A stretch of 64,000 nucleotides of DNA from an uncultured Candidatus Melainabacteria bacterium (GTDB taxonomy: Bacteria; Cyanobacteriota; Vampirovibrionia; Gastranaerophilales; Gastranaerophilaceae), in the NCBI GenBank assembly GCA_949902595.1, contig CATLDC010000001.1, positions 412,761-476,760 of the forward strand, written 5' to 3'. Position numbers and translations under genes: made by a program. The notes under the pieces are model-generated. The model saw only the letters and a program-made list of their open reading frames with translations. It made no database searches and was not told where the DNA came from. Below, piece after piece: positions 7,785 through 16,006 of the stretch. Each line of letters begins with the position of its first letter. The first letter of the stretch is position 1.

Positions 7785-7994
7785 ATGCCAAAACTAAAAA
7801 CACACCGTGCAGCAGCTAAGAGATACAAAGTTACTGGCACAGGTAAAATCACAAGAAGACATGCAGGTATTGGCCACTTGCTTCAACACAAGTCAGAATC
7901 AAGAAAACGTAAGATTTTCGGAGATGTAGTGATTTCTGAAACTCACGAAAAATTGATTTCTAAAGAGTTACCTTACAAGAAGTATGCCAGATAG
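7785..7994 (+). CDS. rpmI: 50S ribosomal protein L35
   Basis: The 69-residue basic protein begins MPKLKTHRAAAKRYKVTGTG and ends LPYKKYAR, matching L35 over its whole length. It is part of the large ribosomal subunit. A strong AAAGGAG precedes the ATG. It is followed 12 nt later by rplT, the usual order, but infC, which normally precedes rpmI, is absent: the gene immediately upstream is an oppositely oriented nitroreductase. Confidence 0.97.
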   Translation: MPKLKTHRAAAKRYKVTGTGKITRRHAGIGHLLQHKSESRKRKIFGDVVISETHEKLISKELPYKKYAR

Positions 7995-8006
7995 GAGTGT
8001 TGAACA

Positions 8007-8357
8007 ATGAGAATTAAACGTGGAAATGTATGTCGCAACAGACACAAAAAAATATTAAAGCTTGCTAAAGGTTTTAAAGGCGCAAGAAGCAGAATCTTCA
8101 AGGTAGCTAACATTGCTGTTATGAAGGCTCTTAAATATGCTTACAGAGACAGACGCGCTACAAAACGTAACATGCGCAGACTCTGGATTGTTAGAATTAA
8201 CGCAGCTGTTAGAGAACAAGGAATGAGCTACTCAAGATTTGTTAACGCTTGCAAAAAAGCTAACATTCAGGTTAACAGAAAAATGCTTGCAGACCTTGCA
8301 GTTAACGACAAAGAAGCTTTCTCTATCGTTGTAGAAACAGCAAAAGCAGCTTTATAA
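8007..8357 (+). CDS. rplT: 50S ribosomal protein L20
   Basis: The 116-residue basic protein matches L20 end to end: [50 protein letters not shown] and [12 protein letters not shown]20 binds 23S rRNA early in 50S assembly, and in several bacteria represses its own operon. It is cotranscribed with rpmI and followed by an intrinsic terminator. Confidence 0.97.
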   Translation: MRIKRGNVCRNRHKKILKLAKGFKGARSRIFKVANIAVMKALKYAYRDRRATKRNMRRLWIVRINAAVREQGMSYSRFVNACKKANIQVNRKMLADLAVNDKEAFSIVVETAKAAL

Positions 8358-8385
8358 TTTAATAGGTCTTAAAAAAAAGAAAAAG

Positions 8386-8416
8386 ACTGCCGTTGATTTA
8401 ATTAGCGGCAGTTTTT
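8386..8416 (+). terminator. Intrinsic terminator of rpmI-rplT
   Basis: ACTGCCG (8386-8392) pairs with CGGCAGT (8406-8412) and is followed by a T-run. An A-rich stretch precedes it, so it may also stop the convergent minus-strand gene at 8446. Confidence 0.85.
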
Positions 8417-8445
8417 CAATAGGTTATTAGATAAAAGGAGTGGAG

Positions 8446-8859
8446 TTACATATCATAGACAAAGTTTTGTCCTGTCGTGTTTTCAGAAGCTTCCTGCCTC
8501 ATGGCTTGAGAAGCGAAGAACATCTGTTTTGCATAACTCTGGATTTCGGTGTTGTAAACTCTCTGGTCAAATATGTTTTCGTATTTTTCCAGATAGTCGC
8601 CGATTGGATTTACAATGTCCGTAATCAAGCCTGTTGCTGTATCTGCAACCTGCTGCAACACTCTTTCTCCAATTCCGAGTTCTGCCATTTTTTCAGACAA
8701 AGTAAGAGTCAGAAATCCGTTGCCCTGAACCGCCTCTTCAGCTTTTTCCTGTAAACGCGATTCCATCCTCTCCGCTGCAGCTGCGTGCTGCTTGGTAGGA
8801 TCATATGTCTGGGTTTTATAGGTCTGTAAAAAACGATTTAGGTTAAATGATTCTGCCAT
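8446..8859 (-). CDS. Unknown helical protein
   Basis: The 137-residue product (from MAESFNLNRF) is predicted to be largely helical, with charged middle segments, and lacks a signal peptide or membrane helix. I do not recognise it. I chose the ATG at 8859 because AAGGGA lies 8 nt upstream. An ATG at 8898 would add 13 residues but has no ribosome-binding site. It converges on rplT and shares its terminator region. Confidence 0.6.
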   Translation of the reverse strand: MAESFNLNRFLQTYKTQTYDPTKQHAAAAERMESRLQEKAEEAVQGNGFLTLTLSEKMAELGIGERVLQQVADTATGLITDIVNPIGDYLEKYENIFDQRVYNTEIQSYAKQMFFASQAMRQEASENTTGQNFVYDM

Positions 8860-8948
8860 ATCCTTTGTCCCTTGTTCTTGTATTAATGTTATCGGCATTT
8901 TTTTCAAAAACTTTAGGATTTTAGGATAAAGATTTACAATTCGTTACA

Positions 8949-9941
8949 TTAATTTACAGCTCCGATTCCGTAAAATTGCCCGAGCACAGTGAAAGCACCG
9001 CTTCGAGCCGAATCCTTGATTATTCTTGCAGATGTGTTGGTTAAAACAACCTGGGTTTGGACGCATTCAAACTTGTTGTCAACAAAGGTTTGTTCGTATT
9101 TTTCTGCAAGCTGGGTGTATTTTTTTGTCTTGATAAAGAGGTTGAAATTCTTCTTGCGCTTGTGAATTTGTGCGCTTGCAAAACTTATCACAGTGTTGAT
9201 GTCGATTTCTACCCAGGAAGATTGGATGATGTCCACAATGTAATTCTCGTTGTCGCTTGTCTGGATTGAGATGTAGCCTGTGATGTTCTTTGATTTAGGA
9301 TCTTCAATTACAAATTTGTATTCGCTAAAATACGAAAGCCCTTTGAATACAGTCTCTTTAAACTCTTTCGGGTCGCGCCCTAAAAGCAGCCTGAAATGCG
9401 GGAGTAAAGACTCGTTGTAGAGATTTGCAACAACTTGCGAGTCTGCGTTTCTGAACGGGCGGAAAGACTTGCGGTTATACTCTTGAGGCTGGACGGGTTT
9501 TGCTTTCCAGAGTTTTTCGTAAGAAAGCTGGCTGAAGCCGCAGCGTGAGACAAAGAGTTTGATAAGCTCCGGAAGGTAGTCGTCAACCCGAACAATAAAA
9601 GATGTCACGCCTTTTGCTTTGTATTTTGAGACAACGTACTGGATAAGCTCCCCCCCTGCTTCGTAGCAGTTTTGTTCAAAAAGCAGTTTTTGGATTTCCA
9701 TTTTCTTTTGCGGGCATCTTGACGGCGCAACTGTTATAAGCCCTTTCACGTCTTTTTTGTCTTTGAGAATATAGGATTCCGGCAAAAACTTGAATCTGAG
9801 CGGGATAAGGTGGTGCAGGGCAATAAGCGGATTGAACATAATGTGGTTTATGTATGTGTCATTCGCGCTGTTGTTCAGAAATGATATCATCTCCTGAGTA
9901 TTGTTTTTGTCAAAATAATAAAGCTTTCTTATCTTACTCAT
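8949..9941 (-). CDS. GNAT-like acyltransferase-fold protein
   Basis: The 330-residue protein starts at MSKIRKLYYF. The C-terminal half (about residues 165-315) looks like an N-acetyltransferase-type domain: a helix with an LYNESLLPHF segment, then beta strands (YKFVIEDP, ITGYISIQT) and a final EQTFVDNKFECVQTQVVL pattern. The N-terminal half may be a second, diverged copy. No acetyl-CoA P-loop is clear, so function is open. I chose the ATG at 9941 because a TTGAAA/17/TATAAT promoter lies exactly 6 nt before it; a longer frame from 10019 would run through that promoter. Confidence 0.6.
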   Translation of the reverse strand: MSKIRKLYYFDKNNTQEMISFLNNSANDTYINHIMFNPLIALHHLIPLRFKFLPESYILKDKKDVKGLITVAPSRCPQKKMEIQKLLFEQNCYEAGGELIQYVVSKYKAKGVTSFIVRVDDYLPELIKLFVSRCGFSQLSYEKLWKAKPVQPQEYNRKSFRPFRNADSQVVANLYNESLLPHFRLLLGRDPKEFKETVFKGLSYFSEYKFVIEDPKSKNITGYISIQTSDNENYIVDIIQSSWVEIDINTVISFASAQIHKRKKNFNLFIKTKKYTQLAEKYEQTFVDNKFECVQTQVVLTNTSARIIKDSARSGAFTVLGQFYGIGAVN

Positions 9942-9947
9942 AAGAAA

Positions 9948-9976
9948 ATTATATCCTCGTGAAGCGCAAGTTTCAA
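9948..9976 (-). promoter_or_regulatory. Leaderless promoter of the GNAT-like gene
   Basis: On the minus strand: TTGAAA (9976-9971), 17 nt, TATAAT (9953-9948), then 6 nt to the ATG at 9941. It faces away from the promoter of the toxin-antitoxin pair. Confidence 0.65.
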
Positions 9977-10008
9977 GTATTTTGGGGAAGGTCGAAAACA
10001 CCCCTCTT

Positions 10009-10035
10009 TTGAAACTCAAGCGTATATGTTATAAT
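10009..10035 (+). promoter_or_regulatory. Leaderless promoter of the mntA-hepT pair
   Basis: TATAAT (10030-10035) ends exactly 6 nt before the ATG at 10042. A TTGAAA (10009-10014) lies 15 nt upstream, and TTTTGA (10007-10012) lies at 17 nt. There is no Shine-Dalgarno sequence. Confidence 0.6.
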
Positions 10036-10041
10036 TAGTTT

Positions 10042-10350
10042 ATGCAAGATGATAAAATTTATTCGGTAGAAGAAATTAGAAATATATTGAATGAGCATAA
10101 AGTTTTTTTTGAGACGAAATATTTTGTCCAAAACTTTCTTTTGTTTGGTTCTTATGCGAAAAATCAGCAAACCCAGGCTAGTGACATTGATTTGCTGGTA
10201 AATTTTACGCAGCCAATAGATATGTTTGATTTTATTGACTTGCAGGATTATCTTACTGGTATTTTTAATAAGAGAATCGATTTGGGAACGCTCAATGGTT
10301 TAAAGAGTTTTGTGAAAAGCTCTATTCTTAAAGAAGCAATAGCATTATGA
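10042..10350 (+). CDS. mntA: MNT-type nucleotidyltransferase antitoxin
   Basis: The 102-residue protein has the minimal nucleotidyltransferase motif GS-x10-DxD: G36 S37 ... D48 I D50 (SYAKNQQTQASDIDLLV). In characterised MntA/HepT modules this enzyme neutralises the HEPN toxin by adding AMP groups from ATP to a tyrosine near its active site. The gene overlaps hepT by 4 nt (ATGA), the usual coupling in this module. It appears to be transcribed leaderless from the TATAAT box 6 nt upstream. Confidence 0.9.
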   Translation: MQDDKIYSVEEIRNILNEHKVFFETKYFVQNFLLFGSYAKNQQTQASDIDLLVNFTQPIDMFDFIDLQDYLTGIFNKRIDLGTLNGLKSFVKSSILKEAIAL

Positions 10351-10697
10351 AGAAAAAAGCAACAATATTTTTTTTACAAGATATAGAAAACTCGCTGGAG
10401 AAAATTTTTAGATACACAGATGGGATGTCTTATGATGAGTTTATCATTGATGATAAAACCAAAGATGCCGTTGAAAGAAATTTTGAAATTATTGGTGAGG
10501 CTGTTAAGAATTTATCAGAAGAATACCGGATAAAGCATCCTCATATACCATTTAAACAAGTAGCCGGTATGAGAGACAAGCTGATTCATGATTACTTTGG
10601 CGTGGATTATGAACTTGTATGGAAAACAATTAAATCAAAACTCCCGAAGTTCAGTTCAGAAATTAAGAATCTGATTGAAAAAGAAAAGATTTGTTGA
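10347..10697 (+). CDS. hepT: HEPN-family ribonuclease toxin HepT
   Basis: The 116-residue all-helical protein carries the HEPN signature R-x4-H-x-Y at R76-H81-Y83 (GMRDKLIHDYFGVD). Tyr83 is the position AMPylated by MntA in known systems. HepT-type toxins cut RNA to stop growth. Together with the upstream nucleotidyltransferase it forms a complete type VII-like toxin-antitoxin module with intact motifs in both partners. The gene ends just ahead of the M16 protease gene. Confidence 0.9.
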   Translation: MKKKATIFFLQDIENSLEKIFRYTDGMSYDEFIIDDKTKDAVERNFEIIGEAVKNLSEEYRIKHPHIPFKQVAGMRDKLIHDYFGVDYELVWKTIKSKLPKFSSEIKNLIEKEKIC

Positions 10698-10774
10698 CAA
10701 ATCCCACACCTTAACTACTGGAAAATCTTTCCGAAATATATTATCATTAGAAAAACTGGTGAGGATAATATATT

Positions 10775-13351
10775 ATGAAGAGTTTAAAAAATTTTTTGGT
10801 CGTTCTTGTTATGCTTGTTTGCACCGCTGCTTTTGCCGCAGATTATACGGTGCAGAAACTTCCGAACGGCCAAACGGTTGTTGTGTACGAGATAAAAAAT
10901 AACCCGATTGTGACAATCGATACCTGGATAAAAACCGGTTCTGTCAACGAGACCGACACTAATAACGGCGTGGCACACTTTTTGGAACACCTTTTCTTTA
11001 AAGGTACAAAGGCACATCCTGTAGGCGATATGGACAGGATTCTGGAATCCAAAGGCGCAATTGTGAACGCAGCTACGAGCAAGGATTTTACGCACTACTA
11101 TATAACAATTCCTTCCGAATACTTTGATACAGCCATGGAACTGCATTCTGATATGCTTCTTAACCCGCAGATTCCGCGCAAAGAATTGGAAAAAGAACGC
11201 AAAGTCGTGCTTGAAGAGATTGCAAAAGACGGCAACACACCGGCAAAGAAGGTTTATGACAATCTTAATGATATGATGTATACAACCCATCCTTACAAAC
11301 GCAAGGTTATCGGCTCAGCGGATATTATCGGAACAATAAGACGCGAGGAGATTCTCGACTATTTTAATAACTACTACGCACCTTCAAACATGGTTACCCT
11401 TGTTGTGGGCGATGTTGATACGGCGAAAGCTGTTTCTAAGATTCAGGCCTGCTTTAATCAGGAATACAAAAAGCCGGTTAAGAAGAATTTCAGAAGAGAA
11501 AACCCGCTTCAAAACCAGAAACGCAAAATCGAATACACTGACACGCAGTCAGGCTACATGATGATTGGGTTTAGAGGTGCAAGTATTTGCGACAAAGATA
11601 CTTACGCGCTCGATGTTCTTGCAGAAGTTCTCGGTGGCGGAAAATCGTCCAAACTCTTTAGAGATATCAAGGAACAAAAGGGACTCGCTTATTCGATTTC
11701 GGCTTCCAACGGAAGCTTCCGTGATGACGGGATTTTCTATATAAGCGCAAACTTCACCCCTACAAGCATGGACAAACTAGAAAAAGCAATTTTTGAAGAA
11801 ATATGCTACATCCAAAAATACGGTGTAACAGACGAGGAGCTTGAAAGAGCTAAGAAAATGATTGTTCAGGACACTTATTATTCCAGAGAATCAACCTCCA
11901 ATATCTCGTCAGAGCTCGGGTATATTATGGCGCTTACAAACAGCTCTGAAATTTATAACACCTATGTTGATAATATTAAACGCGTAACAGCAGAGGAAGT
12001 CAGGGCTGCCGCGCAGAGATACCTCGGTGTTAACAGAAGCGCAGTCTCAATTGTGCTTCCAAAATCAATGGAAAAAATGGAAACAAAAGCAGAGGTAAAA
12101 CACAGCGCACAAAAGGTTTCTGAATACAACGGGACGGTAAAATACGCGATTGATAACGGTACAACGCTACTGATTAACGAAAACAAAAACAACGACATTA
12201 TTGCTATGAGCATAATCGCGCGCGGCGGCGAATTTTTAGAGCGAGTTGCGGGCGAAGGCACTTTGATGGCAGGCACAATGCTTAAGGGAACTAAAAAGTA
12301 TTCAGCGCAGGAGCTTGCCCAGATTCTGGATGAAAACGGGATACAGATTCAGCCTTCTTGCGGCGAAGATTATTTTGTAATAAATGTCCAGACAACGACC
12401 GCTCAAATCGACAAAACACTTGATATTATTGATGAAATCGTTAACAACGCGGTCTTTGATGATTATGAGTTGGAGAAAAAACGCTCTGAAATCTTGAGCA
12501 AGATTAAGCAGAGTCGGGACGTACCGATGAATATTGCGCTTGAGAACTTCAAGACATCAATCTTTGAAAACAGTGTTTACTCTCACTCAAACAAGATTCT
12601 TGAAAAATCATTGCCGCAGGTTCAAAGAGAGGATGTTGTGAGCTACTACAACAAAGCTCTTGATTCAAAGAATGTGGTTGTCTCAATCACGGGTAACGTC
12701 GACCCTGACAAGATGATTAGCGCGTTTGGCTCAATCTTGAACAACACGCCTAATCCGAAGTTTGATTATTCGAAATACCGCGTCACCAAACTTAACGCTC
12801 CGAAGACTATTTCGCAGCCTGTAAAGGATTTGCAGACTTCTTGGGTGTTTATGGGATGGCAGGCGTCCGGTGTTTCTAACCACAAGGATTTTGTTACTTT
12901 GAAGGTTATTAACACAATTTTGGGTTCCGGCTTAAGCTCAAGGCTTTATAAGAACCTTAGAGAGCAGGACGGGCTTGCATACCAGCTCGGCTCCAGCTAT
13001 TCTCCTAAGATGCTCGGCGGAATATTTATGACTTACATTGGAACAAATCCGGATACTTTGGATTATTCCAAGAAGAAGATTATGAAGGAAATCGAGCGTT
13101 TGAAAATGGAGTTCGTATCAGATAGCGAGCTTCAGGACGCAAAAGACAGGCTCAAAGGCGGGTTTGTAATCGCGATGGAGACAAACTCTGAAAAGGCTTC
13201 AAATATCGGGCTTTTTGAAACGACCGGATTTGGCTACGACTTTTTGGACAAGTACACCAAAATGGTTGATGAAGTGACCGCTTCGGATATTATAAGGGTT
13301 GCAAACAAGTACTTCAACGCTAATCTTGTTCAGTCGCAGGTTGTGAAATAA
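10775..13351 (+). CDS. Exported M16 zinc metalloprotease, two-domain
   Basis: The 858-residue protein has a signal peptide (residues 1-21, ending TAAFAA), so it should act in the periplasm. The first M16 domain carries the inverted zinc motif HxxEH at 68-72 (HFLEH) and a downstream glutamate cluster (EKERKVVLEEIAKDG). The second M16 domain (from about residue 445) lacks HxxEH and is probably the non-catalytic half that closes the chamber. Such fused proteases degrade peptides. A GGTGAGGA site precedes the ATG. No partner protease subunit is adjacent. Confidence 0.9.
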   Translation: MKSLKNFLVVLVMLVCTAAFAADYTVQKLPNGQTVVVYEIKNNPIVTIDTWIKTGSVNETDTNNGVAHFLEHLFFKGTKAHPVGDMDRILESKGAIVNAATSKDFTHYYITIPSEYFDTAMELHSDMLLNPQIPRKELEKERKVVLEEIAKDGNTPAKKVYDNLNDMMYTTHPYKRKVIGSADIIGTIRREEILDYFNNYYAPSNMVTLVVGDVDTAKAVSKIQACFNQEYKKPVKKNFRRENPLQNQKRKIEYTDTQSGYMMIGFRGASICDKDTYALDVLAEVLGGGKSSKLFRDIKEQKGLAYSISASNGSFRDDGIFYISANFTPTSMDKLEKAIFEEICYIQKYGVTDEELERAKKMIVQDTYYSRESTSNISSELGYIMALTNSSEIYNTYVDNIKRVTAEEVRAAAQRYLGVNRSAVSIVLPKSMEKMETKAEVKHSAQKVSEYNGTVKYAIDNGTTLLINENKNNDIIAMSIIARGGEFLERVAGEGTLMAGTMLKGTKKYSAQELAQILDENGIQIQPSCGEDYFVINVQTTTAQIDKTLDIIDEIVNNAVFDDYELEKKRSEILSKIKQSRDVPMNIALENFKTSIFENSVYSHSNKILEKSLPQVQREDVVSYYNKALDSKNVVVSITGNVDPDKMISAFGSILNNTPNPKFDYSKYRVTKLNAPKTISQPVKDLQTSWVFMGWQASGVSNHKDFVTLKVINTILGSGLSSRLYKNLREQDGLAYQLGSSYSPKMLGGIFMTYIGTNPDTLDYSKKKIMKEIERLKMEFVSDSELQDAKDRLKGGFVIAMETNSEKASNIGLFETTGFGYDFLDKYTKMVDEVTASDIIRVANKYFNANLVQSQVVK

Positions 13352-13383
13352 TATTTCTCAACCTCTCTGAGATTGGGTTTGGC

Positions 13384-13412
13384 TTTTCAATCCGGCAAAA
13401 AGCTGTTATAAT
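13384..13412 (+). promoter_or_regulatory. Promoter of surE
   Basis: TTTTCA (13384-13389), 17 nt, TATAAT (13407-13412). The leader is about 24 nt and holds GAGG 8 nt before the ATG. Confidence 0.55.
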
Positions 13413-13442
13413 GAAGTGTAAATATTAGAAGAGGACTTTTTG

Positions 13443-14234
13443 ATGAAAATTCTTATTTCCAATGACGACGGGATTCTGTCCAATGGTATCCGCGCGCTTA
13501 TTGAGGCTCTGGCTCCTTGCCACGACGTCTATGTAGTTGCGCCGGATAGAGAAAGAAGCGCAGCAGGACATTCGCTAACGCTTCATACCCCGCTAAGAGT
13601 GGAAGAAGTAGACCCGAAATACGGCGCAAAACGCTGCTGGATGACAACCGGAACCCCGGGTGACTGCGTAAAACTTGCGATAAACGCAATTCTATCCGAA
13701 GAGGAAAAGCCTGACCTTGTCATCACAGGGATAAACCATGGGCCAAACCTCGGCGCTGATATACTTTATTCCGGAACCGTAAGCTGCGCAATGGAGGGCG
13801 CAATGATGGGGTATCCGAGTATCGCGACTTCGCTTGCAAGTATGAGAAATGAGTACGAGGATTTTCATTTTACGGCAGCTTTTATTGCGGAGCTGTTGAA
13901 CAAGCTTGACACGTACAAGATTCCGCCAAAAACGATTCTGAACATCAATGTTCCCGGTTTGGAAAAAGAAGACATTGCGGGTATTGCAATAACCGAGCTT
14001 GGAAGCAGAATGTTTACAGACGCATACGAAAAAAGAATCGACCCGCGTGGCAAGGTTTATTACTGGATGGCAGGTGAGCTAATTAACGAGCCTGACAATG
14101 CCTCAACAGACATTGCTGCTGTAAGGAATAACAAGATTTCCATAACCCCTGTGACTTATGAGATGACACGGGTTAATATTATGAAAGACCTTAGTGACTC
14201 GCTCTGCAACGAAAATGTTTGTGAGTGGTTTTAA
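13443..14234 (+). CDS. surE: 5'/3'-nucleotidase SurE
   Basis: SurE removes phosphate from nucleoside monophosphates and short polyphosphate, using a divalent metal. The 263-residue product has the N-terminal metal motif ISNDDG (Asp8-Asp9), the DRERSAAGHSLTLH segment, GTPGDCVKLA, and the GINHGPNLGADILYSGTV signature. I start at ATG 13443, with GAGG 8 nt upstream, rather than at the TTG one codon earlier. A REP-like element begins 7 nt after the stop. Confidence 0.95.
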   Translation: MKILISNDDGILSNGIRALIEALAPCHDVYVVAPDRERSAAGHSLTLHTPLRVEEVDPKYGAKRCWMTTGTPGDCVKLAINAILSEEEKPDLVITGINHGPNLGADILYSGTVSCAMEGAMMGYPSIATSLASMRNEYEDFHFTAAFIAELLNKLDTYKIPPKTILNINVPGLEKEDIAGIAITELGSRMFTDAYEKRIDPRGKVYYWMAGELINEPDNASTDIAAVRNNKISITPVTYEMTRVNIMKDLSDSLCNENVCEWF

Positions 14235-14240
14235 CATAAT

Positions 14241-14278
14241 TCCCTCGCCCTACGGGAGAGGGTTAGGGTGAGGGGGCG
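14241..14278 (+). repeat. REP-like palindromic element after surE
   Basis: A GC-rich hairpin (CCCTCGCCC against GGGAGAGGG) is followed by the tail TTAGGGTGAGGGGGC. It is the same family as the element within bioA. It begins 7 nt after the surE stop. Confidence 0.8.
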
Positions 14279-14360
14279 AATCAATTGTACTAGTCCTAAT
14301 GTCTTATATATACTTTGCTAAAATTACACCAACCGATGATTTACCGTTTTGGTTTCAGTG

Positions 14361-14374
14361 TAACTATATAGTTA
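14361..14374. promoter_or_regulatory. Perfect 14-bp palindrome at a start codon
   Basis: TAACTATATAGTTA is its own reverse complement, and its last A is the first base of the likely ATG at 14374. It may be an operator for the small gene that follows. No partner regulator is identified. Confidence 0.35.
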
Positions 14375-14535
14375 TGAACATAAAAAGTTTTTTTAAACTA
14401 GTGAATAGAAAAATAAATAAGTATGACAAAGCAGCAACAAATCCGTTTGAAGCAATACCTCTGTCAATCACACTCGTATGGGTGGAAGAAGACAACGAGG
14501 AAAAGGAAGAATACAAGCGCTACGATTTGAACTAA
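14374..14535 (+). CDS. Small unknown protein
   Basis: A 53-residue reading frame (MNIKSFFKLVNRKINKYD ... EYKRYDLN) with a basic N-terminus and a very acidic segment (WVEEDNEEKEEY) near the end. An upstream ATG at 14299 would add 25 residues. No family is recognised. Support comes from its position in an otherwise empty stretch, its biased composition and the intrinsic terminator 29 nt after its stop. Confidence 0.45.
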   Translation: MNIKSFFKLVNRKINKYDKAATNPFEAIPLSITLVWVEEDNEEKEEYKRYDLN

Positions 14536-14563
14536 GCTATATTGCTTGCAGGCTTATGCAGCT

Positions 14564-14591
14564 AGCTCTTCCTTTTTAGGAAGGGCTTTTT
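14564..14591 (+). terminator. Intrinsic terminator
   Basis: AGCTCTTCC (14564-14572) pairs with GGAAGGGCT (14579-14587), with one G-T pair, and is followed by a short T-run. It ends the small gene at 14374 and may also serve the convergent flavoprotein gene. Confidence 0.75.
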
Positions 14592-14600
14592 AAATAAAGC

Positions 14601-15950
14601 TTAATTCAACTTCGACTTCAAAATCCTTGCCGCAGAAATCAAAATATCAATACTCGTTGAAAACGGCGGAGCGTAGGTTAAATCTACGTCAAGCAAATCT
14701 TCCACTGTCATACCGCGGATAAGCCCTACAGACACTGTGTTAACCTTCTTGTCTGCATCACTCGAGCCGATAGCCTGTGCGCCGAGAATTTTGTGCGAGC
14801 GCCTGTCCGCAACCAGTTTCAGGGTGACGTTTTGGACTTCCGGCATGTAGCCGGCCTTGTCGCGCTTGGTTATAACAACAGAAACAGCGTCAAAGCCAAG
14901 TTTTTGAGCGACTTTTTCAGTAAGTCCGGACATTGATATGCTCATAGCCTTGTATCTTACAACTGCAGAGCCCAGGATTCCTTCAAAATCTTCTACGCCG
15001 CCGCAGGCGTTAATCGCAGCAACGCGCCCTTCTTTGTTTGCTGTGGAGCCCAGAGGAACCCACATTGGCGTATTGGATATCATGTTAATCTTTTCTGCGC
15101 AGTCACCGCAGGCGTAAATATCGGGAATGTTCGTTTGCATTCGGCTGTTTACCTTGATTGCACCGGTGGGGCCAATTGCGATTCCCGCCGCTTCTGCAAT
15201 GTCTACAACAGGCCGAACGCCTGCCGCGATTATGACCATGTCAGTTTCAAACCCGAAGCCGTTTGCTGTTACAACGCCTGTGACAGTGTCTTCGCCGATA
15301 AACTCGCTTGCCACATCGTCGTTAAGAATATTTACTTTATGCTCAGAGTTTTCGATAATGAAAGTCTGAATCTGCGCGGAAATGTCTTCGTCAAAAACCG
15401 GTAAGATAAAGGGTGCGCGTTCAATCAGGGTGACATTTTTGTCGTTTTTGATTAACGCCTCAACAAGCTCAATGCTAATATAGCCGCCGCCGATTATTGT
15501 GACGTTTTGGGCGTTTTGCATTGCCTCTCTTACAGCAATACCGTCTTCAAGGTTTCTGATTGTAAAAATGTTTTTCAAATCTTTGTTCGTAATATCCGGA
15601 ATTATTGGTACAGAGCCTGTTGCAATGATGAGTTTGTCATACTCAACAAACTTGCACTCTCCGTTTTGCGTATCACGGACAACAATTTTTTTATCAGCAG
15701 GAAGAATCTTTGTGACTTTGTGAAGCGTGTGAATATTTACCCCGCTCTTTTCAAACTCTTCTTTTGAGCGCACAATAAGCTTGTGCCAGTCTTCAAAATC
15801 ACCTGCAATATAATAAGGAATACCGCAGGACGAGTATGAAACGTATTCATCCAATGTGTAAATATGGACTTCCGCATCCGGAAGCAGTCTTTTTGATTTC
15901 GCTGCAGCCTTGGCTCCGGCCGCAACCCCGCCGATAATAATTATTTTCAT
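14601..15950 (-). CDS. CoA-disulfide reductase / NADH oxidase-like flavoprotein
   Basis: The 449-residue protein is a FAD pyridine-nucleotide disulfide oxidoreductase. It has an N-terminal FAD motif (IIIGGVAAGAKAAA), a single redox cysteine at residue 42 (SYSSCGIPYY), an NAD(P)H motif (VTIIGGGYISIE), the YACGDCAE segment and a C-terminal dimerisation domain with a TYAPPFS motif. This single-cysteine class includes CoA-disulfide reductase, NADH oxidase and NADH peroxidase. The assignment among these is not certain. A likely role is thiol balance or removal of oxygen or peroxide in an anaerobe. It precedes nothing on its strand. Confidence 0.85.
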   Translation of the reverse strand: MKIIIIGGVAAGAKAAAKSKRLLPDAEVHIYTLDEYVSYSSCGIPYYIAGDFEDWHKLIVRSKEEFEKSGVNIHTLHKVTKILPADKKIVVRDTQNGECKFVEYDKLIIATGSVPIIPDITNKDLKNIFTIRNLEDGIAVREAMQNAQNVTIIGGGYISIELVEALIKNDKNVTLIERAPFILPVFDEDISAQIQTFIIENSEHKVNILNDDVASEFIGEDTVTGVVTANGFGFETDMVIIAAGVRPVVDIAEAAGIAIGPTGAIKVNSRMQTNIPDIYACGDCAEKINMISNTPMWVPLGSTANKEGRVAAINACGGVEDFEGILGSAVVRYKAMSISMSGLTEKVAQKLGFDAVSVVITKRDKAGYMPEVQNVTLKLVADRRSHKILGAQAIGSSDADKKVNTVSVGLIRGMTVEDLLDVDLTYAPPFSTSIDILISAARILKSKLN

Positions 15951-16006
15951 ATCTGGATTATGTATTGGTTGGACGAGGAAAACAATTGGTAGGGTGGGGA
16001 AGCCTG

